Shown here piece by piece: positions 1-6,380 of a DNA stretch of 7,595 nt (positions are counted from its first letter, which is position 1; each line of letters opens with the position of its first letter). The translations under genes were made by a program, and so were the position numbers. The DNA lies in the NCBI GenBank assembly GCA_030526455.1, contig JAUNCU010000141.1, forward strand, positions 1-7,595, read 5' to 3'. The stretch comes from Bacteroidales bacterium. GTDB lineage: Bacteria; Bacteroidota; Bacteroidia; Bacteroidales; Muribaculaceae. The notes under the pieces are model-generated. The model searched no databases. It was not told the origin of the DNA and worked only from the letters and a program-made list of their open reading frames with translations.

Positions 1-1029
1 GGGGTTGCGGTAGGCTTCGTCGTGGCGGGCGCGGTTGCGCACGATGTCGATGGCGGCATACACGGCCTGGCGCATCGAACTCTCCTGTGCCACGCCTTGG
101 CCGGCGATGTCGTAGCCTGTGCCGTGGTCGGGGCTGGTGCGCACGATGGGCAAACCAGCGGTGAAGTTCACGCCTTCGTTCATGGCGAGCGTCTTGAATG
201 GCGCGAGGCCCTGGTCGTGATACATGGCGAGCACGCCGTCGAAGTGACGATACTGCTCACCGCCGAAGAAGCCGTCGGCAGCATATGGGCCGAAGCAGAG
301 AATCTTCTCGTCGTAGGCCTCCTGGATGGCGGGGGCAATCACCTCCTTCTCTTCCTTGCCGAGCAGACCGTTTTCGCCCGAGTGAGGATTGAGGGCGAGC
401 ACCGCAATGCGAGGACCCTGGATGCCGAAGTCGCGCTTGAGCGACTGGTTGAAAATCTGGAGTTTTTCCTTGATGGCCTCCTTGGTGATGGCGGCGGGCA
501 CGTCGGCGATCGCCTTGTGGGTGGTGACGAGTGCCACGCGTATTTTTTCGCTAAAGAGCACCATGAGCGCCTTCTGGCCGTCGCCAGCGCTGGCTTCCAA
601 ATATTCGGTGTGGCCGGGGAAACTGAATTCCTGGCTCTGGATGTTGTCCTTGCTGATGGGCGCGGTGACGATGGCGTCGATGAGGCCGCGCTTGAGGTCG
701 GTAACGGCGGCTTCGAGCGCCAGGAAGGCGGCACGGCCAGCCTGCTTGTCGGGCTTGCCCATTTCCACCTTCACCTCTTCGGTGGTCACTTCCACCAGGT
801 TAGGCATGTGCTCCTTCAGTTGCTCAGCCGATTTCGTGTTGTTCACTTGGAAAGCAGGCATGTTGATAGCCTTGCGGTGGTAGGTCATGATTTTGCTCGA
901 GCCGTAGATCACCGGAGTGCAGAGTTCCAGCATCGCGGGATTTGCGAAAGTCTTCAAAATCACTTCATAACCAATTCCATTGGTGTCCCCTTGGGTAATG
1001 CCAATGCGTATTTTTTTGTCGTTTGCCAT
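1..1029 (-). CDS. pdxA: 4-hydroxythreonine-4-phosphate dehydrogenase PdxA (3' end outside window)
   Basis: Cytoplasmic enzyme of the DXP-dependent pyridoxal 5'-phosphate pathway. It oxidises 4-phosphohydroxy-L-threonine with NAD(P)+, and the product is condensed by PdxJ. Reading back from the ATG at 1029 gives 343 uninterrupted codons and no stop before the window edge, so the C-terminus is missing; family members are about 330-365 residues, so little is lost. Seen: the N-terminal GDTNGIG segment (residues 15-20), the substrate-binding PGHTEYL (139-144), and the three metal-binding histidines H171 (TTHKA), H216 (NPHSGENG) and H271 (YHDQG). Their spacings of 45 and 55 residues match H166, H211 and H266 of E. 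coli PdxA. The late motif SPDHGTGYDIAG is at 299-310. The start MANDKKIRIG leads straight into the first strand. It has its own promoter behind the yitT terminator and is probably not part of the upstream operon. A long plus-strand open frame over it is only a shadow. Confidence 0.97.
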   Translation of the reverse strand, partial: MANDKKIRIGITQGDTNGIGYEVILKTFANPAMLELCTPVIYGSSKIMTYHRKAINMPAFQVNNTKSAEQLKEHMPNLVEVTTEEVKVEMGKPDKQAGRAAFLALEAAVTDLKRGLIDAIVTAPISKDNIQSQEFSFPGHTEYLEASAGDGQKALMVLFSEKIRVALVTTHKAIADVPAAITKEAIKEKLQIFNQSLKRDFGIQGPRIAVLALNPHSGENGLLGKEEKEVIAPAIQEAYDEKILCFGPYAADGFFGGEQYRHFDGVLAMYHDQGLAPFKTLAMNEGVNFTAGLPIVRTSPDHGTGYDIAGQGVAQESSMRQAVYAAIDIVRNRARHDEAYRNP

Positions 1030-1100
1030 TTATTTATCTTTATGTTACTGGTAATGAGCGCTGTGCGCAGGGCACACTTCTCACTATATAAATATTCTTA

Positions 1101-1134
1101 CAAAGATAAGAAAAAATCTCTGTATATCGACAAA
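1101..1134 (-). promoter_or_regulatory. Candidate Bacteroidota promoter for pdxA
   Basis: On the minus strand TATCTTTG (1101-1108) is a full match to the Bacteroides -7 box TAnnTTTG. A TTTG (1131-1134) lies 22 bases upstream, near the expected -33 position. The start of transcription would fall near 1093-1096, giving a leader of about 65 bases. The TTTG is the end of the U-tract of the yitT terminator, so terminator and promoter are packed against each other. The match is seen in sequence; activity is inferred. Confidence 0.6.
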
Positions 1135-1172
1135 AAAACTAGATATCTAGACTTTTCTAGATACCTAGTTTT
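1132..1172 (-). terminator. Intrinsic terminator after yitT
   Basis: As minus-strand RNA, AAACTAGGUAUCUAGA pairs with UCUAGAUAUCUAGUUU over 16 positions with one G-U wobble and a 4-base loop (1152-1155), followed by a run of seven U (1132-1138). The same wobble becomes an A-C mismatch on the plus strand, where only four T follow, so the structure is built for minus-strand transcription. It lies 34 bases after the yitT stop codon and probably ends the transcript running from rlmN or from the DNase gene. Confidence 0.85.
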
Positions 1173-1205
1173 GGGGGAAGTGAGATAATCTCTAGTTTCT
1201 TCTTT

Positions 1206-2228
1206 CTACTCCGGATTGATGTCGTCTTCCAATGGGAGTGGCTTGAAGCCTTCGCCGTAGATGTCGTAGGCGTCGGTCACTACCACGAAGGCGGCTGGGT
1301 CGGCGAGGCGGATTTGCTGCTTCACCTTCATCACTTCGCGGCTGCCTACCACCAGGAAGAGCATCTCCTTGTCGGCACCGGTGTAGAGGCCGTGGCTCTT
1401 GATCACGGTGGCGGTGCGGTCGAGGTCTTTGAGGATGTAGTCGTGGAGCGTGGGCAATTCCTTGCCGCTGATCACGAAGATAATTTTATCGTTGGCGCTA
1501 CCGTTGATCACATAGGCCACGGTGCGCGAGGTCACGTACACGGAGATGAGCGAATAGAACGACAGCAGCCACGAGGGCGACGACATGGCTTGCGCATCGG
1601 CACCCACACCGAAACCGATCACCAGCAGACCGAAACCCACCACGGTGCCGTCGCTGATGAGGATGCCGGTGGAGAACGGAATGTGGAGATACTTCTGCAT
1701 GATCATGCTGATGACGTCGGTACCGCCCGAGGTGGCACCACCACGCACCATCAAACCGCAGCCGAGACCAATGAACACCGCGCCGAAGATGCAGGTGAGC
1801 ATGAGGTGGTCGGAGAGGTTGATCACGCCGCCGAGCAACTGGGTGGGGTCGAGGGCGCGAAGGGCTTCTTCGGTGGGATAAGAGAGTTTTTCGATGGTGT
1901 TCATCAAAAATGGCGTGAGCAGCACCGACACGATGGTGCGGCCGCCAAACTTGCTACCGAGCACCAGCATGGAGGTGATGAGCAGCGGAATGTCGAACAT
2001 ATAGCCGAAGTAACCCACCTGGATGGATGGGAAGATGTTGTGCATAACGATGCTGAGGCCATACACGCCACCAGGCACAATGTTGTAGGGGTTGATGAAG
2101 ATGGTGAAACCCACCGACATGCACACACAGCCCAGCAAGATGTAGAACCAGTTGCGCGCCTGGAGTTTCCAGTCGATCACGGGGTCGTTACCCACGAGAA
2201 ACACTCTAATTTGATGCTTTAAATCCAT
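1206..2228 (-). CDS. YitT family membrane protein (DUF161 + DUF2179)
   Basis: Integral inner-membrane protein of 340 residues. The family is widespread; its substrate is not firmly established, so no transport reaction is assigned. Seen: a first hydrophobic segment at about residues 27-46 followed by the typical NPYNIVPGGVYGLS (46-59), hydrophobic stretches near 73-92, 97-111, 143-161, 187-208 and 219-241, and the family-type glycine-rich loop RGGATSGGTD (162-171). The soluble C-terminal DUF2179 domain covers about 247-328 and includes SHGLYTGADKEMLFLVV and VTDAYDIYGEGF. A polar stretch of about 25 residues (114-140) between two membrane segments makes the protein longer than many family members of about 280-300. 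The ATG at 2228 fits the short charged N-terminus. It starts 28 bases after the DNase stop codon with no clear promoter between, suggesting co-transcription, and is followed by a strong terminator. Confidence 0.92.
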   Translation of the reverse strand: MDLKHQIRVFLVGNDPVIDWKLQARNWFYILLGCVCMSVGFTIFINPYNIVPGGVYGLSIVMHNIFPSIQVGYFGYMFDIPLLITSMLVLGSKFGGRTIVSVLLTPFLMNTIEKLSYPTEEALRALDPTQLLGGVINLSDHLMLTCIFGAVFIGLGCGLMVRGGATSGGTDVISMIMQKYLHIPFSTGILISDGTVVGFGLLVIGFGVGADAQAMSSPSWLLSFYSLISVYVTSRTVAYVINGSANDKIIFVISGKELPTLHDYILKDLDRTATVIKSHGLYTGADKEMLFLVVGSREVMKVKQQIRLADPAAFVVVTDAYDIYGEGFKPLPLEDDINPE

Positions 2229-2256
2229 AGTTGAATTTTAGCCTAAGTTATTCTTT

Positions 2257-4326
2257 TTAAATTGCCAAAACGATATTGATAAGGGCAGTTACGTCGCTCA
2301 CGTCGATCTTGCCGTCGAGATTGATGTCGCAGCGCTCGGCGGGATACGATGCCACGGCGAGGATTTGGTTGACCAGTGAGGTGACGTCGCTCACATTCAC
2401 TTCACCGTCGCCGTTCACGTCGCCCATGATGAATTCGGGCGCCTTGAGTTGCACCTGGATGGCTTCGGTGAGCGCCGATTCGGTGCCGTCGGTGTAGATG
2501 GCCTTCACCTGATAGTTGAAGGTGCCGAGGCGTGCGAGGCCGGTCACGTTGTAGTGGGTGTCGGTGATGCCGGTGATTTCACGCTTGAGGGTGTCGCCAG
2601 TTTCCACAGGAGCCTTTGCAGGCGCCTCAGCGATGAGGCTGCGGGCGTCGCCGGCATATACCTTCACACTCTTGAGTTGCACGCGCTTGCTCGAAGCGGT
2701 GTTGGAGATGCGAAGCACGTCGGTGTTGGCCACGTTGCCTTGCAGAAGGATGGCGTAGGTGGCGTCGGCGTTGGTGATGGTTTGGCTTTCCGATGCGATG
2801 ACGGCATCGTCTTCATCGAGAATTTCCACCACCATGGGCACGTCGGAGTCGTTGCCATAGGCGCGGCAGGTGATGATGGCGGTGGCCACGCCGCGCGAAG
2901 AGGTGAGGTCGAGGGCGGGGCTGGTGACCGAGCCGGTGCCGCTACCAGTGCCGAGGCGCAAGTAGCCGGTGTCTTTATTTGTGCGACCGCCAATCATCCA
3001 ATTGGTGGTGCCCTTGCTCATGTCTTCGTCGAAGAGGAGCGTGTGGCTGCCTGGAGTGATCTGGCCCTTGCCGCTCACGTAGAGGGTGTAACTTGCCACA
3101 GCGGTGGCTGGGGTCCAGTTGGCGGTGAATGAGGTTTCGGTGATGTTGGTGGCATCGAGGCCTTCCATATCGTCGCTGGCAGTGGCGGTGAGGTTCACGG
3201 TGGCGCTCACTTCGCTGCTGGCGATGGTGAGGGTGCCGGTGGCGATGGCGTGAACGTCGCTGCTATAGGTCACGGTGACGGTGGCGCCATCCATTGCGGC
3301 TGCGGCGGTGATGGTGGTAGCGCTGGCGCTGAAACCGGTGCCAGTGACGGTGACGGTGAGGTCTTCGCTGAGGTTACGGCCCTTCACGTCGATGGTTTTG
3401 CTCACGCGGCTGCCCACATAGGCATTGCCCAGCGCCACGGTTGAGCCATCGGTAGGCAGCGAGAGCACTGGGCTGGTGGGCACTGCGCCTTCATACCACT
3501 CCGCATCCTGCATGTCGCCCCATATGTATTCCACCAGTTCGGGATGGTCGATGTAGGGGTTACGGTTCTTCTGCAGGTCGTGGGCGGCGTTGTTGCGCTT
3601 GATTTCCTTTTCGCTCACGGGGTCTTGGCGGTGCCACTTGAGCATGAGGTCGAGATACCACTTTTGGTAGACGGGATAACTCGAGCCGTCGAGAATCTGG
3701 CCTGCAGTGCCGTTGCCCTTCCAACCGCCGATTTGGGTGTTGTAGCGGGTGGCCATGTAGAAATAGGTGCGTGCGAAGTCGCCCTTGTATTCATCGTCGG
3801 GTTCCCACACCTTGCCGCTGTAGCCGGGGGCGGTGCAGTTGCCGAGGCGTCCCTTGCCGTAGTAAGAGCCATTGGTGATGCGGGTGCCGCCCGCGCATTC
3901 GCCATAAGGATAACTGCTGCGCTGGTTGTTCACGTAGCCGTCGGTGGGATACACGTGGAAGAGGTCGCTCTTCATGGGCGACTGCTCCTTGAACCAACTC
4001 TGAGGGAAGGCGTGTTCGCGGTTGATCGACTGTCCCACAGTGCTGTAAGTCTTGTTGATGCGGCTGTCGTTGATGGCATATTTCACGTTGCTGTACATGT
4101 CGATGAAATAGCCACCTTCGGCATCGGTATAGGGATAGGCTTCCTCAAAGAGGTCGCCATAGGCAATCACCTTGGTATTGGCCGAGATGATGGAGCAAAG
4201 TTGCGAAAGCAGAGCCTTCTGCTTGTTGCCCTCGGCGCGCTTATAGTAGTCGGCTGGCTGCTCGGCTGCCTGCAGGCCCAGGGTGGCCAGCAGCACGAGG
4301 CTCAGCATAAGTTTCATTCGTTTCAT
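2257..4326 (-). CDS. Secreted endonuclease I family DNase with Ig/FN3-type modules and C-terminal dockerin
   Basis: Exported nuclease of 689 residues, expected to cut DNA non-specifically outside the cytoplasm for nutrient scavenging or extracellular DNA breakdown. The ATG at 4326 (MKRMKLML) is chosen over 4377 because it starts a normal signal peptide (positive N-terminus, hydrophobic core, likely cleavage GLQA/AEQ at about residue 21) and avoids overlap with the upstream gene. Domains: endonuclease I domain about 22-280, with E104-H105 in NREHAFPQSW as the beta-beta-alpha-metal active site, then H124, N133/N134 (GYVNNQR) and E143 (YPYGE); an Ig-like beta module about 284-383; an FN3-like module about 387-627 that seems interrupted by a jelly-roll-like module (427-559) and an Ala/Pro linker; a dockerin-like pair 633-689 with loops DVNGDGEVNVSD and DINLDGKIDVSD. 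No lipobox or type IX signal domain is evident. It follows the restriction-modification pair by 43 bases, but its GC-rich composition matches the host genome. Confidence 0.93.
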   Translation of the reverse strand: MKRMKLMLSLVLLATLGLQAAEQPADYYKRAEGNKQKALLSQLCSIISANTKVIAYGDLFEEAYPYTDAEGGYFIDMYSNVKYAINDSRINKTYSTVGQSINREHAFPQSWFKEQSPMKSDLFHVYPTDGYVNNQRSSYPYGECAGGTRITNGSYYGKGRLGNCTAPGYSGKVWEPDDEYKGDFARTYFYMATRYNTQIGGWKGNGTAGQILDGSSYPVYQKWYLDLMLKWHRQDPVSEKEIKRNNAAHDLQKNRNPYIDHPELVEYIWGDMQDAEWYEGAVPTSPVLSLPTDGSTVALGNAYVGSRVSKTIDVKGRNLSEDLTVTVTGTGFSASATTITAAAAMDGATVTVTYSSDVHAIATGTLTIASSEVSATVNLTATASDDMEGLDATNITETSFTANWTPATAVASYTLYVSGKGQITPGSHTLLFDEDMSKGTTNWMIGGRTNKDTGYLRLGTGSGTGSVTSPALDLTSSRGVATAIITCRAYGNDSDVPMVVEILDEDDAVIASESQTITNADATYAILLQGNVANTDVLRISNTASSKRVQLKSVKVYAGDARSLIAEAPAKAPVETGDTLKREITGITDTHYNVTGLARLGTFNYQVKAIYTDGTESALTEAIQVQLKAPEFIMGDVNGDGEVNVSDVTSLVNQILAVASYPAERCDINLDGKIDVSDVTALINIVLAI

Positions 4327-4347
4327 AGTGTATATGTATTTTTTATT

Positions 4348-4355
4348 CAAATGAA
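4348..4355 (-). promoter_or_regulatory. Weak candidate promoter for the DNase gene
   Basis: On the minus strand TTCATTTG matches the Bacteroides -7 box TAnnTTTG at all but one fixed position, and TTGG lies 18 bases upstream. The leader would be under 20 bases. It also overlaps a small inverted repeat (ATTCA/TGAAT). It could supply the DNase and yitT independently of the restriction-modification genes, but the AT-rich gap makes chance matches likely. Confidence 0.25.
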
Positions 4356-4369
4356 TTTTCGTATATAAT

Positions 4370-5101
4370 TTATCCAATTATTTCAATCCAAGAATCGTCA
4401 AATCCAATATTTTTTAAAACATCTTCTTGAGTCTGAATAGGAGGACGACGCACCCTGAATTTAATGGCATTATCAGGTACAACAGAGACAATAGTAAACT
4501 GAGAGCCATGAGGTTGCCAAATAAACCGTTTGATATCAGTCCCCTTGACATAACCCTCTAAATTACTATTTTTGTTTTCTCTCCATTCAAATTCTCGAAT
4601 ATTGAAATGTTCTATTGGTTCTTCATATAATACAAATTCAGAACACTCATAATTCCGAATCAAAACAATCGCCCTAATCTTTGGATGATGCGCCTTTGCG
4701 ATATCAACACGTCCATTCCAAATTCCAAGAACAGCATCTCCTGTTTTTTGAATGTCGTCATGAGGATCCTCTATCCCATATGAATAATCAGGTGAATTAC
4801 GCCCGCTGATGAGCCTCGCAATCGTTTGATTAAACGGACTTGGGTTTTTAACAGTTTTTGCAGACCAGGCAATAGTATCTGTAATCACATCTGATATTCC
4901 TAAAGGTTTCCCTAAATGTTGGCCGCCAACAGCAGAGGCAAGAATATCTCCCCAGTCATCACCAGAAATATCCTTCCTCCCAGTATGCAAGCGAAATACA
5001 ATGCCAGCACCTATTTTTTTAACAATCTCAGAGGGTATTTCACCTAAAGGAAATAATTCCTTACCAAGAAGGCGAGAATCTCTTAATTTCGGTTGTTTCA
5101 T
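4370..5101 (-). CDS. Putative type II restriction endonuclease, partner of the C5 methyltransferase (family not recognised)
   Basis: I do not recognise the family of this 243-residue protein; the role is inferred mainly from context. Its ATG overlaps the stop codon of the cytosine methyltransferase as ATGA, an arrangement that suggests translational coupling, and it shares the methyltransferase's low G+C. It has no signal peptide or membrane segment, which fits a cytoplasmic enzyme. Seen: after an acidic segment GDDWGDILASAVGG (47-60) comes LGISDVITDTIAWSAKTVK (67-85), which reads as a PD-(D/E)xK-like core with D71 or D75 and S80-A-K82, a variant in which serine replaces the usual acidic residue, as in the Cfr10I/NgoMIV type (PD...SxK). 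Later hydrophobic strands (IRAIVLIRN 142-150, EFVLYEEP 155-162) and a basic, aromatic segment (IKRFIWQPHGSQFTI 190-204) could form the core and a DNA-contacting face. An accessory protein of another kind is possible. Length is typical for a type II enzyme. Confidence 0.6.
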   Translation of the reverse strand: MKQPKLRDSRLLGKELFPLGEIPSEIVKKIGAGIVFRLHTGRKDISGDDWGDILASAVGGQHLGKPLGISDVITDTIAWSAKTVKNPSPFNQTIARLISGRNSPDYSYGIEDPHDDIQKTGDAVLGIWNGRVDIAKAHHPKIRAIVLIRNYECSEFVLYEEPIEHFNIREFEWRENKNSNLEGYVKGTDIKRFIWQPHGSQFTIVSVVPDNAIKFRVRRPPIQTQEDVLKNIGFDDSWIEIIG

Positions 5102-6363
5102 AATAATTCAAAAATTTTTTTTGCAACTGCTCTAATAACTGGTACCGCTACAGAATTACCTGTTTGCCTACGTATCTCTTGATGAGAGACCTCAATTTTA
5201 AATTTTTCAGGGAAGCCCTGAAATCTCAACAACTCCCTAGATGACGGACGGCGGTATCCATTTATTAAAAGATAATTATAAGATGCTCCAGTTCTAAGTG
5301 CACATGCATATGGTAATATTGAAATATTACCAGACTTATTCTCATGCCATACAGAAGGGTAAAATACGTCTTTGCCTTCAACGCTTCTTCTTCGTTTATC
5401 TAATATCTTATCTGATGCAAAAAGAGAGGAATCCACATCATTATCATCTTCCAAAATTGACGAAAGGCTATATGGTACATTGTCAAAATCAAAATTAAAA
5501 CTATCATATGCAGCCTTAGACCTAAAACCTACAATAATCACTCTTTCTCTTTTCTGTGGCAAGCCAAAATCTAAAGCATTTAGCACCTTCCACTTAACAA
5601 AGTATCCTAAATCATCCAATGTTTTTAGAATAACCTTGAAAGTATTCCCCCCGTCATGTGAAACTAATTGCTTAACATTCTCTAGAAGAATAGCCTTTGG
5701 TTTATGATGTTTTAATACCCTCGCAACCTCAAAAAACATAGTTCCTCTAGTATCAGCAAACCCCTGCATCTTTCCAATAATTGAAAACGCTTGACAAGGA
5801 AAACCTGCAAGCAACACATCGTGATGAGGTATGCTCTCTGATTTTATTTTAGTAATGTCCCCAAATGGCACTTCCCCAAAATTGTAAGAATAAGAGATTT
5901 GCGCTGCCTTATCCCACTCTGATGAAAATACGCATTTCCCACCAAGTTCGGTAAAAGGTATTCTAATTCCACCAATCCCAGCAAACAAATCAATAAATGT
6001 GAATTTTGAATTTTCTGAATCACGAAATGGCGCATTATTTAAACTCTGAAAAAGGTTATATTGGTAACTTCTTGCTTCACACGCCATACAATTAGTAGCA
6101 ACACCACCATTTTGTTCTTCATCAATCCAACAGTTCCATTCGTCCAAAATCATTTCTGCTTTGGTGCGATAAATTTCTCCTTCAGGTCTATTCTTTAACT
6201 GTAAATAATGGGACACGATTGCCGCTTGATCAGAAAACGAAAGAACAGACCCATCTTCGGAAACACTTGATTTTCCGAAAAGTTGAACTGGCGTTGTTTT
6301 GAAATTTTTAAAAAAATCTTTCATCGTAAGCACATCTTTACTTTTTTTGAGGGCATCTTTCAT
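5098..6363 (-). CDS. DNA (cytosine-5-)-methyltransferase of a type II restriction-modification system
   Basis: Transfers a methyl group from S-adenosylmethionine to C5 of cytosine in a specific DNA site, protecting it from the partner nuclease. All main C5 motifs are visible in 421 residues: I FIDLFAGIGG (123-132), IV with catalytic C190 in GFPCQAFS, VI ENVK (E228), VIII QKRER (270-274), IX RELLRFQGFP (376-385) and X QTGNSVAVPVI (400-410). The stretch about 281-375 is the target-recognition region; it ends in a PSVWHENKSGNIS-type block, but the recognised site cannot be read from it. Unusual is an N-terminal extension of about 120 residues before motif I, carrying C78, C92 and C95 (WNC, NCMAC). 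The ATG at 6363 lies 17 bases after rlmN; an in-frame ATG at 6324 (MKDFF) is a possible alternative start. The gene has no evident promoter of its own and may be read through from rlmN. It overlaps the next gene by four bases. Confidence 0.96.
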   Translation of the reverse strand: MKDALKKSKDVLTMKDFFKNFKTTPVQLFGKSSVSEDGSVLSFSDQAAIVSHYLQLKNRPEGEIYRTKAEMILDEWNCWIDEEQNGGVATNCMACEARSYQYNLFQSLNNAPFRDSENSKFTFIDLFAGIGGIRIPFTELGGKCVFSSEWDKAAQISYSYNFGEVPFGDITKIKSESIPHHDVLLAGFPCQAFSIIGKMQGFADTRGTMFFEVARVLKHHKPKAILLENVKQLVSHDGGNTFKVILKTLDDLGYFVKWKVLNALDFGLPQKRERVIIVGFRSKAAYDSFNFDFDNVPYSLSSILEDDNDVDSSLFASDKILDKRRRSVEGKDVFYPSVWHENKSGNISILPYACALRTGASYNYLLINGYRRPSSRELLRFQGFPEKFKIEVSHQEIRRQTGNSVAVPVIRAVAKKIFELL

Positions 6364-6380
6364 TTTTGATATAATTAAAT

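Larger units (their letters stand above)
4370..6363 (-). other. Transferred type II restriction-modification cassette
   Basis: The methyltransferase and its overlapping partner form a block that is clearly AT-rich against both flanks; hand counts give 20/60 G+C for 5281-5340 and 36/60 for 6481-6540 in rlmN. The change occurs within tens of bases of the rlmN stop codon and of the DNase start. This supports acquisition of the pair as a unit. No recombinase, tRNA or convincing flanking repeat is seen. Confidence 0.75.

Noticed and set aside
22..1188. Plus-strand open frame of 388 codons opposite pdxA
   Set aside because: It is antisense to a continuous PdxA frame with all catalytic histidines. 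Its translation is low-complexity (rich in H, G, V, E) and its tail runs through the terminator, as expected for a shadow in GC-rich DNA.
1314..2222. Plus-strand open frame of 302 codons opposite the YitT gene
   Set aside because: The translation is His/Glu/Gly-rich with no domain character and mirrors the codon pattern of the real minus-strand gene.
3544..4368. Plus-strand open frame of 274 codons opposite the DNase nuclease domain
   Set aside because: It is antisense to an intact endonuclease I domain with a signal peptide; no recognisable motif or start signal supports it.
4327..4377. Upstream start for the DNase (MDKLYTKIHL...)
   Set aside because: It would overlap the preceding gene and bury the signal peptide behind 17 extra residues; the ATG at 4326 gives a normal signal sequence.
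4370..6363. Phase-variable or BREX/DISARM-like defence system
   Set aside because: Only a methyltransferase and one small partner are present; no helicase, phosphatase, ATPase or invertible repeats are visible.
4363..6376. ATATAATT at both edges of the restriction-modification pair as a target-site duplication
   Set aside because: Only eight A/T bases in AT-rich sequence, not exactly at the composition boundaries, and no recombinase; kept only as a remark.
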